Shown here piece after piece: positions 33,041 through 42,689 of a stretch of 64,000 nucleotides of DNA (positions within the stretch are counted from its first letter, which is position 1; each line of letters starts with the position of its first letter). The position numbers and the translations under genes are program-made. Source of the stretch: Nelumbo lutea (lineage: Eukaryota > Streptophyta > Magnoliopsida > Proteales > Nelumbonaceae); NCBI GenBank assembly GCA_022828595.1, contig JAKGHH010000001.1:136977017-137041016 (forward strand), in the 5' to 3' direction. Below the pieces are notes generated by a model. That model was not told where the DNA came from. It saw only the letters and a list, made by a program, of their open reading frames with translations, and searched no databases.

Positions 33041-35040
33041 ATTTTATTGTTTACATCTCCAAATTCTAATACTTTTGTACGGGAAACAAATTAATGACAA
33101 TGGTCACAAGACTGAGAAGAAAAGGAAATTGTTTGAAACACTTTAGATGGGAATTAAAAAAAATTACAAATAAAAAAGATAAAATACCATAGAATATTTA
33201 CAAAAAAACAATTAAAATTGAACTTTTCATGGCTGGAAAATGTTAAGGAAAAGGAATAGAAATAGTTACAAGATTGAGAGGAAAATAGAAATGTTTAAAA
33301 CATTTGAGGTGGGGATTCATAAAAGAAAATTACAATTGAAAATGGTAAAAAAAATACCTTACATGATTTACAAGAAAATTCTCAAAATTGACTTTTCATG
33401 GAAAAAATATTTTCAAGGGTTTTGGATGAACATAAATTGGGGGTATACCCTTTCTCAATTTGTGAAACTTTCAAAAGTATGGTAGAGAGTATCCTTTGAG
33501 CATTCTATATTCCAAAATCCCTCTATAGAGAGCCAGCCTGTTAAGTGGCATGTTCTCTAATTCTCCAATAGGATTCCACTTTAGGATGTCATGCCTTGCC
33601 AGAAAATGGTTGGTTTTCGCTGGATTTCTCGAATGTCGTCGTCGATATTCTTTGTTGTTGGATGATGGCTCCACCACATCCTCTGCAAACCGGACCCTCT
33701 TACTGGCTTGACCATGACATCTCCCATGTTCATATCCTATCAATTGTAAAACAATAGAAAGAGAGAGAGGAGAGAGAGAGAGAGATTAAAAATATCTCAA
33801 TGAGAAATAAAATATAGCCAAGACCCACCAACAACCAAATTCTAATCTAATGTTTTCTTGAAAAAACCCATTAAAATTCAATCATATAAATGAATTTAAT
33901 TATTATCTCTACAACCCCAAATTTCAAAAATAAAAAAAGCTTAAACCAAACTTTTTAATTAGAAAAATGAATGAATGAAAGTCATACCACACAATTCTAG
34001 TTCAGCCTTTTTCATAAATTCTGAAAGAAGATGCTTATGCAGTTGGAAAACAATAAGAACTACACTTCCTGAAACTGCAAAAGCCGCCATGAATCCCAGT
34101 CCTGTAGCACTCACCATCTCTCTATCCATCTTTCTCTACTAACTCCTTTCTTCAAACCTAGACCCAATTTCAGTCTTCAATTCAAATATCAAAACACTCC
34201 TCTTTAAAGCAAACACAACGACAAAAGCAACAAATATTCATACATCAATCCGAGGCGAGGATTTTTATATCTTCTCATCTTCTCTTATGCCTGTTGACTT
34301 CTTTGGACCTCCAATCGATTTTTAGATTCTCTAACCAACTAATCTCTTTTTTTAATCAAAATGACCCTTATGCCCTTGTAATTCTAAGAATTTATCTCAT
34401 TTCTAATGGTTGGCAGCCAGCAGAGGGGGCACGAGTCAGAAGTGAGTTAAATAGGAGGAAAGGTATTTTCGATAACTGACAAATGATCTAGTTAATTTGG
34501 GCAAAAGAGAACCAGAAACCCATAACCGTAAACCAGAAACGAGACTCCCAACCGCTCCTCCTTGTAGAAGTCGTTTCAGAATCCAACTACCTACCCTTCT
34601 TAAAAGAAGTGTTTATTTTGCCACGTGGACATGCGGCTCGGGCGGTGCGATATGATAAAAAAACTTGCTTTGTCGGGTAACGTGTGTTCGGCAATGCACG
34701 CGAGGGAAATGAGTTAGGATCTACTATACAATTTGTGTAATCATCAATCAGATACCACAGTTTTTGGACATGATACATTGATTTTTAGCGATTGTGTTCA
34801 ACAACTACATGTAGAAGATTAGACTAAGCTCAAGATAAGTGGATAACTTACACCATCAAGAACTACTATTTTTGTCATTTTGTCGAGATCAGGGAAGTTT
34901 GAATTCATAGTTTTTTATTTTTAAATTAAGAAATGGTTCATAAGTTCAGGCTTCCAAGAAAAGGTATCGGTAAAAGAACTATTATTTTAACTTCCATGTC
35001 TCATTCCAATAAAACAGGCATCATACTTTAAAAAAAATAT
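33041..35040. repeat. Tandem duplication, copy B (~2.0 kb)
   Basis: Direct copy of 29822-31910, including gene, intron, promoter region and about 0.9 kb upstream. Confidence 0.85.
33471..34129 (-). CDS. Small one-pass membrane protein of unknown function, copy B (two exons, 135 aa)
   Basis: Exon 1 34129-33988, intron 33987-33737 (GT-AG), exon 2 33736-33471. Exon lengths are identical to copy A (142 and 266 nt). N terminus MDREMVSATGLGFMAAFAVS, hydrophobic to about residue 31, then HKHLLSEFMKKAELELCG. The second exon has SKRVRFAEDVVEPSSNNKEY, then RRRHSRNPAK, and ends GILEYRMLKGYSLPYF. Open reading is preserved although the surrounding DNA has diverged, which argues for constraint on at least this copy. 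Likely a membrane-anchored protein with a polar tail; no enzymatic motif seen. Confidence 0.78.
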
Positions 35041-35261
35041 TTAAAATAAAAAGGGCAGGGACGTATTCAACACGAGTAGATGACTCGCAGTTACTAGGAA
35101 TTCCTCGTTGAAGATCAACAATTGCAATGATTTATCCCCATAACGATGAATCTTTCAAAGATTACTCGGCCTGTGCCAAGGCTATATATTCATTGAATAC
35201 ATCAACGTAGCGCGTGTGCGACCCAGAATATCTAAGGGCATCATGGACCTGTTATTGCCTC
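35041..35261. other. Junction between gene copy B duplication and AT array 2
   Basis: Short unique stretch with no gene recognised. Confidence 0.5.
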
Positions 35262-36125
35262 GAACATCCGTATTATAATGTTAATAACATTATAATATTA
35301 TAATAATGTTATTAATATTGTTAATTAATGTTAACATTAATAACATATAATAACTTTATAATGATAATTAATAGCATTAATAAAATATTATTATAATGTT
35401 AATATTATAACATTTTAATAATGCTATTAATAATTCTAATAATAATTATTAATAACACTATTAACATTATTATTAATAATAATGTTATTAATAATATTAT
35501 TATAATGTTAACATTAATAGCATTATTAACATTACTAATAACTTTATAATTATAATTAATACATTAATAAAAATATTACTACAATGTTAACGTTAACATT
35601 ATAACATTATAAGAATGTTATTAACGTTAATGCTATAATTTTAATATTATTATTAACATCAATGTTATTCACATTATTATTGTTATTAATGTTATAATAA
35701 TATTAATGTTAACATTATTAATGTTAATAATGTTATTAACATTATTAATTAATGTTAATTATTAATAACATTATTACTAATGTTATAGTGTTAACATTAA
35801 TGTTATTATTAATAATGTTATTAACATTATAATGTTAATAATGTTACATTATTATTATATTACCATTATTAATGTTATTAATAATTGACACTAATGTTAA
35901 TAATTATCAATTAATGTTATTATTAACTAATAACATTATTAACATTAACATTAATGTTAGAATTCATTATTAATGTTACTAATAATACTAACATTATAAT
36001 ATATATTATATTATATTGATGTTAACATTAATATAACATTATATTAATATTATTAACATTATTATAATGTTAACATTATTAACATTAATAATGTTAATGT
36101 TAACATTAACATAATATTAATATTA
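35262..36125. repeat. AT-rich palindromic array 2
   Basis: Same word content as array 1 with direct sub-block matches. Its right end adjoins the pararetrovirus-like remnant. Confidence 0.85.
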
Positions 36126-36893
36126 TAACCTTATAGAGAAATTTTGGGAAAACCAATCAGAAAAATCATTAGAACAATAATCCTCTGAGTTTGTCGGAGA
36201 TGATGAAGAGTTCATATACTCTATAGAGAAAGTAAAGTACCAAAAATGGTACTCTAAAATTACCATTAGAATAAAAAATTACAACCCCTCGATGGTATCC
36301 CTAATAAATTTGGGAGCATACATTAACTGGAATTCTCTACCTGAGATCTTTTAATAAGTCCGCTATAGGAAATTACATTTCTTTCATCTAATAGTTTTTT
36401 GGTCTTTTCTTTATTTTCTTTTTCTTTTTTCTTCTCTGTTTTGTAAAGTTGTAAGTAGGTATTTTTTCTTAAATTCCTCACTAGGAATTTCAGTGAGTAT
36501 TTCAATAAGATATTCTTCATCTAAGGTTAACACATTGATTAATCATATGAGTAATTAGAGTAAAGAATTCTACCACCCCCTATTTGCTTAAGGTAAGTCC
36601 TAACATTTTCAGCAAATACTAGTGGGAGTCCAGAAATGAATTATTCTTTCTAGAAATCCTGCCTAGAGTTGGTTAACCTATGTACTTTGGACAAAAATAC
36701 ATCCTTATACCATCTAAAATCATATATAAGGATTATATCCTATTAGTTGGTTTTCCTAAAATATTTAGGCATATATTTGTGTAATTATTTTGTTCTATAA
36801 TTTGAAAACAATGTTTTGGAGAGATCTTTTCAGACTCTTTTACTATCATTGAGTTTTTTATTAGACTAGCTATGAGTTCATTTTTTCCTATAT

Positions 36894-37280
36894 TTATTGC
36901 TTCCAAAGGTAGATGTATTGATTCCACAGTTTTTCAGTTACTGCAATCTTCAAGGCTTTAGACAGTTTTTCGGTAACACACAAATTTAATTCTTCAAAGG
37001 GAGGTTTTATTTTCTTGAACTGTTTTTGTGTTGCAAACCATTCCCAAAATGGGATATTTTCTTTTACTTCTTTTATATTATCGTACCATAACTCTTTGAT
37101 ACGATCTCTTTCTTCTTTAGAGAAATTTCCAAAGAACCATTTCTTTTTCAAGGGTTGTGCATTGAAATCTAACCTAATAAGGTCTTTGTCTATTTGGAGA
37201 TCTTCTTTCATTTTCAACATATTAATTTCAAAGTCTGCCTCTGTAGGCTCATAGGATTTAATTGACTGATGCCTTCCCAA
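36894..37280 (-). pseudogene. Viral-like ORF fragment, 128 aa
   Basis: The longest open frame in the remnant: starts MGRHQSIKSYEPTEADF, is charged, and includes EERDRIKELWYDNIKE and IPFWEWFATQKQFKKIK. A second frame (36733-36927) overlaps its end and appears to continue it after a frameshift. Gene identity within the viral genome is not established. Confidence 0.5.
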
Positions 37281-37610
37281 ACTTCTTCATATTATAATAA
37301 GAGAGTTATGATAGATAAGTTAAAAGAATGATATGGATATTAAAGGATGGATATGGAGCCGATGAAAATAAGAACATGTAGATGAGTATATTATGCAGAA
37401 AACATATTGAAAATAACGATAAAAAATATTTCTTAATATAATGAAAACAAAAATTAAAATATTTCTTAATATTGATATTTATAGAGATATAGAACAAACG
37501 GGTAGATTCTTAGTCAACAGCACATAATCTCACACAAAACAAGAAATCTAAAAGGTTTTCTCATCTAATAGCTTTTTGGTATTTTCTTTATTTTCTTTTT
37601 CTTTTCTTCT

Positions 37611-37862
37611 CTATTTTGTAAAGTTGTAAGCAGGTGTTTTTTTCTTAGATTCCTCATTAGGAATTTCATTGAGTATTTTAAGAAGATATTCTTCATCTAA
37701 GGTTGACACATTGATTTCTCCTAACTCTTCATCTTCGGTACTTGTTTCATTTTTACAAATACATCCATCATTGGCACAACAATCTTCTGAGGAAGTCGAT
37801 GATTCTCTTAGAGAGACATCTTCTTCTTCTTCTTCTTCTAGTTCATCCTCAACCATGGCCAA
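37611..37862 (-). pseudogene. Acidic viral-like fragment
   Basis: Begins MAMVEDELEEEEEEDVSLRE, then a Ser/Cys-rich part (EDCCANDGCICKNE) and STLDEEYLLKILNEIPNEE. A diverged copy lies at 36560-36323. Acidic and Ser-rich segments of this kind flank coat proteins in plant pararetroviruses; the assignment is inference. Confidence 0.45.
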
Positions 37863-38345
37863 CCAATACCTGATGCAATTATGACTCTAATCCTTAATAT
37901 TTTAAGTCAGTTTATAGGAAATTCCTATAACATGGCTAAGAGGATAAGGGAACAATTAATAAATCTTAAATGTAAAACTATATCTAATTTTAAATGGTAC
38001 AAGGATATATTTTTGTCCAAAATACTTAGGTTAACCAACTCCAGGCAGGATTTCTGAAAAAAACAATTCATTTTTGGACTCCCGCTAGTATTTGCTGAAT
38101 AAAAAGGAAGAGAAGAAATACAAGAAATCTAAAAGGTTTTCTAAAACAAGAAAACATTCAGCCCCAACTTGTTTCAAATGCGGGCAGAAAGGTCATTATA
38201 CCATCTAAAATTATATAGAATTTTACATTTAAGATTTATTAATTGTTCCCTTATCCTCTCGGCAATGTCATAGGAATTTCCTACAAACTGACTTAAGATA
38301 TTAAGGATTAGAGTCATAATCGTATCAGGTATTGGTCATGGTTGA
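37862..38345. repeat. Inverted repeat inside the pararetrovirus-like remnant
   Basis: 37862-38005 (plus) and 38345-38205 (minus) carry the same coding piece (IMTLILNILSQF) with small differences. The zinc-knuckle segment lies between the arms, so this is a head-to-head junction of two fragments. Confidence 0.75.
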
Positions 38346-39029
38346 GGATTCTCTCACCATCTTCATCCCTTTTAACAACATTAAGGATATAATCTCTTTC
38401 TCCATCAATGAAATAATTGACCCACTAGCCTTTTAATTGCCTCGTAAAGGATTCTGTGATGATTGTTGCTATCACCTTTTCATCATTACCAGCCAATTTG
38501 TGGGCACATGCATACATAATCATATGTTGTATCATATCATAGATTAGGTATTTAGATTTTCCATCTAAATTCTTTTCCTAGAATATGTTCCAGTTATATC
38601 CAACTTGGGGTTTCATTAGCTCTTCGAATAAGAGATCAACTGGGGTATGCCTAAGATAATAAGGCTTTTTACTATGATAGGAGAGTTTATTTATCTCCAA
38701 GTTTTTTATAGATTCATCCTCTGGTACTGATTCATCATTTGATTCTTCTCCCATAAAATTCACTGAGCGAGAATCTGATAGATTGTCATCTTTCTTATTT
38801 TTAGAGGATCTTGAAGTTTCTCCCTTTTCCCAATTTGATGGGGATATCAGTTTGGCAGATAGTTCCTAATAACCTACTTTTGACAAGTTTAATGGGGTAG
38901 AACTCCTTAAATAGAGGTTGTCGAGACTTCCAGAGAGAGACAACTTTGAGCCACTTTATTCGATCTTGTCTCTAAGGCCTCTATAATTGAGATGCCTTTT
39001 GACTTTTCTTATTGCGCATCTTAATTATT

Positions 39030-39475
39030 GAAATGCTTAACATTATTAACATTATTAACATTAATAATGTTAATATTATAATATTATAATAATGTTATTA
39101 ACATTGTAATATTATTAATAACATCACTGTTATTAATAATTATAATAATCATTGTTAATTATATTATTAATACTATTATTAACAATATTGTTATTAATAT
39201 TATTAGTAACATTGATGTTATTATTAATGTTATAATAATGTTAATGTTAACATTATTATTATAATGTTATAACATTACGATGTTTTTATAATGTTAATAT
39301 TAATATAACATTATATTAACATTATTAACATTAATAATGTTAATGTTAATGCTATTTTTTAACATTCATGTTATAATTAACATTATAATATTAATATTAT
39401 AATAACTTTATAATGATAATTAATAACATTATTATTAATGTTATAATAATGACCCGTATAATTACAATTAATGTA
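39030..39475. repeat. AT-rich palindromic array 3
   Basis: Same AATGTTAACATTA-type composition as arrays 1 and 2, bordering the other side of the pararetrovirus-like remnant. Confidence 0.85.
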
Positions 39476-40340
39476 AATTATATCATTAAATTTTATTTTC
39501 CTGTGTATCACTTACTACCCATCTCCTAGGTGGGTAAACAACTTTCCCACTTGGGGGAAAAGTTTCCAACACTTGAATCGAACAAAATTGCCCCTTTTAA
39601 TATCAATTTTTTATGGCTAAAATGGTCATTGACTTATTTACATGGGAAATAAAAGAACATGGGTATATACATTTACTCGGGTAAGTCTTTCCTAGGAAAC
39701 ACTTACCCAGGTAAGTAACTTACCAAAAAGCAAATGGAGCCTTCAGAGAAAGGATCTTCAGTACCTTGCTAAACCAAGATACAAGGTTCAACACAAGATT
39801 TTTTTTTTTCTGTATTATAAATATTCAACCTATTGTCTTGTATCAATCCCCAAAATTACAAGTTTTAATCCAACAGTTTTAATTTGAAAAGCACAACCTT
39901 GGTTAGTCATGTATAGCTTATATTTACTCCATATCCATTTTGGGTTATTACAAAAAAAAATAAAGAAAAAGAAAAATTGGGCACTTCAACTCAACTTTTA
40001 AGCTAAGTTCCATGACTGACAAATGGTTTAGTGATTCATTTCCTATATCAAGGCAATGTTTGATAGTTCTAATTGAGTTCAATTCATGTGACCTCATTAT
40101 AATCTTTTCAAGAAAATTCTGTTTCTCAACTTTGTCTAGAACTTTAACTAGTTCAAAATTCTTAGTCATGCAAACAACTTGACTCAATCTTAATCACAAC
40201 TATTGGGGGTTAGCTACACAAAACCTATCATGCCGTCATGTTCTATCAAGAGCCATGTTTTCTGTCAAATAGCAAGTCCTTAACATTTCAGGATTTATTT
40301 TCGTATTGTATATTTGTACAATACCTAATATCTTAGATTT
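39476..40340. other. Unclassified intergenic stretch
   Basis: Contains related short words GGTGGGTAAACAACTTTCCC (39530) and ACCCAGGTAAGTAACTTACC (39706), possibly a decayed MITE. No coding sequence recognised. Confidence 0.4.
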
Positions 40341-40344
40341 TTAG

Positions 40345-41190
40345 GTGATGGTTAACAGGTTGGCACATTTGACACCTTATTTGCCAAGGGGCCATTAAGA
40401 TTTGTTTTTTTTTTTTTTGATGAAAAATAAGATAAAATTCATTAGGATGGTGATAATCTATAAAGAATTCCAAAAGCCCAACTTTGATCTCACAGATCTC
40501 ATACTAGTACCCGTAGAACCGAATGACAAAATCTTATCATCTTTTCTCTAAACAACCTCTATCACAGTCCAAAAAATAAACCAAAATATTCTTTTATTGT
40601 CACAAGATATTGTTTCTTATCTATAGCTTTTGCGTGTCTTTATATTTCAATTTGTCATTTTAATTCTATCCTAGTAAGTTTTACCAAGTTAGATTATGCT
40701 TATTAGGTTGGCACATTTGGCCTCATCTCTGCAATGGGCCATTAAGATATATATTTTTTTTAAATAAGATAAAATTCATTTTAAAAAATAATACCTTAGG
40801 AAGGTGATAAAGCATCACCTAAAGAGGAAATAAACCTAAGAGCCCCACAATCATCCCACTGGTCTCATACTAATTCCCCTATAATCGAATGGCAAAATTT
40901 GATAATCTTTTCTCCAAACAACCTCTATCACAGTCCGATAACACAAACTAAGGTATTATTTTAATGTCAAATGATATCGGTTGTTTGCAATGACTTTCGG
41001 ATGTCTTTATATTAAAAATTGTCATTTTAACTACATCTTGGTAAATTTTTACCAAGTTAGGTGATGGTTACCAGATTGGCACATTTGGCACTTTATTTGC
41101 CAAGGGGCCATTAAGATTTGTTTTTTTTTTTGTTGAAGAATAAGATAAAATTCATTAGGAAAAAGAATACTTGTGGTGTATGAGTTACAA
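40345..41190 (-). repeat. ~370-bp retroposon-tail repeat, left array (3 units)
   Basis: Units marked by T-runs at about 40405, 40750 and 41120, each followed by AATAAGATAAAATTCATT and preceded by GGTTGGCACATTTGGC-like sequence and GCCATTAAGAT. Read on the minus strand each ends AATGAATTTTATCTTATTTT then an A-run, like the 3' ends of plant LINEs. The spacing is about 344 and 370 bp. Confidence 0.75.
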
Positions 41191-41649
41191 CAATATGGTT
41201 TGGAACTTTTGCTATTTGCTTTTCTATCAACACTAATATGCAAGTATATATTAGTTACATCTTATCAATATTGTTATCAAGGCATGCGGTGCTATTGAGG
41301 TATGAGTTAGAAAGATTGAGACCCTTTCTTGTTTGTAGTGTTTAATAGTGAACTTTATATTAGATGAGTCTGAATAGATAGTGAACTTTATATTAGATGA
41401 GTCTAAATAGAAAGATTGAGGCCCTTTCTTATCAATATGAGTATGAGTTTCTAAGCATCTTAGGTGGGATTTGCATAGGCATATTATAGATATGTGATGG
41501 TTGAGTATGAGTTTGTAACAACCGAGTATTAGGTTATGAAAGTTAATTTGATATGCTAATGGATATCATTCAATGCAATTCATATACATGCTTGTTGTAC
41601 TTTATTTTGTGCCATGCTGAATTATGTACTAATTCGTTTCTCTGTATTA

Positions 41650-41960
41650 GTTGTAAAGAAAGATTGGGAAGTAGTTTCAGCTGCTCATATATTGATGCTA
41701 ATCAATTTTTATTGGTCACAGGTGGTGGTGCTTATTGATGCTAATCAATTTTTATTGGTCACAAGTGGTGGTGCTCTTTGGAATGTATCAGGTGATTTGG
41801 AAAGGGAGCTTCAATCTACCTACAAAGCTTTGTTCTTCCCGATGGAGGTGGATGCAAAAGTAATATCATACTTTTAGATGTAGCATTTATTTTGATCTCT
41901 CTGAATGGCGAACAAAGATAATGTTCTTCCCGATGGAGGTGTTTTTTGGCGTGATTGTTA
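41650..41960 (+). pseudogene. Unrecognised gene fragment, forward copy, with internal 45-bp duplication
   Basis: An open stretch reads DANQFLLVTGGGALWNVSGD then LERELQSTYKALFFPMEVDA. It looks like part of a real protein, but I do not recognise the family. The stretch GATGCTAATCAATTTTTATT to GGTGGTGGTGCT is repeated in tandem (about 41694 and 41739). An inverted copy lies at 43575-43375. Probably a captured host-gene segment. Confidence 0.5.
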
Positions 41961-42499
41961 ATTCCACATCAGACTACGATTCAATATTGGCTTGATGGGA
42001 TAAAATGCACAACTCTTGGAATATATTTATATAGATGAATGTGAAGTGTTGAATGGAAAAGTAAGACATGAGACCATGCTCACCCCCTCCTAAATGAACA
42101 TTTATCAAATAATGAGATTATGTAGGTGGATGTGAAAGCTTGATGGGCTGAAATGCCCAAATTCATTCACGTAATGGTCATACATGCCTTAACAACCACC
42201 TTTTTAAAGATTTACCAAGATGGAATTGGAGGTGTTGGTTAAGTTTATCTGAGAGAACATATTATCCGCAATTGGAACATCTGTTTCGTATGAATTAACT
42301 AATAACAAATAGTGAAATAATGTCCATTATTATGTGTTTATCCTTTCCTTAATGGCCATTTTCCAAGGATCCCATATTATTGAAATTTACCAGGTTGGCT
42401 CATATGACCACAAGTTGCCAAATAGCCATTTAGCAACAGATGTTGATCATTGCATCAGCTACCTCCACCCCCCAGTGGCCACGAAGAAGAGTAACTAAA
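41961..42499. other. Spacer inside the inverted-repeat region
   Basis: No gene recognised. 42385-42440 has a diverged CCAGGTTGGCTCATATGACC-like relative of the 370-bp repeat. Confidence 0.4.
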
Positions 42500-42642
42500 T
42501 AATTTTGCTGGTAGTGCCCCATCCTGGGACTGTTATCCTAAACCCATTCAATGAAAAGAAAGCTTTGCTAGATGTTAGGGAGGAAGCGGTTGAATTCACC
42601 ATAGTGGAAACAAAGGAAGGCACTATGGTGATTGAAAACTAA
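42500..42642 (+). pseudogene. Unrecognised ORF tail, ~47 codons
   Basis: Open from just after a TAA at about 42497 to TAA 42640-42642: IILLVVPHPGTVILNPFNEK, then KALLDVREEAVEFTIVETKE and GTMVIEN. The even composition looks like protein rather than noise, and there is no Met at the start, so it would be a 3' exon or captured piece. Family unknown. Confidence 0.3.
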
Positions 42643-42689
42643 CTCTTAGGGTGCAACTGTTTATTATATTCCACTTTACTGACCTCTAC

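Larger units (their letters stand above)
36150..38990 (-). mobile_element. Endogenous pararetrovirus-like remnant (Caulimoviridae-type), scrambled
   Basis: Fragments of a plant pararetrovirus-type structural region, in both orientations. On the minus strand 38800-38345 has a coat-protein-like core (ITESFTRQLKG followed by a stop and VNYFIDGERDYILN). On plus 38100-38208 there is a Lys-rich stretch and a zinc knuckle start, CFKCGQKGHYT, cut before the last Cys. Minus 37862-37611 and 36520-36323 are diverged copies of an acidic or Lys-rich region sharing TLDEEYL. Minus 37280-36733 holds two overlapping frames of probable viral origin that I cannot assign. Stops, frameshifts and inversions leave nothing functional. 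The zinc knuckle alone could belong to an LTR element, but its combination with the coat-like core favours a pararetrovirus. Confidence 0.62.
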
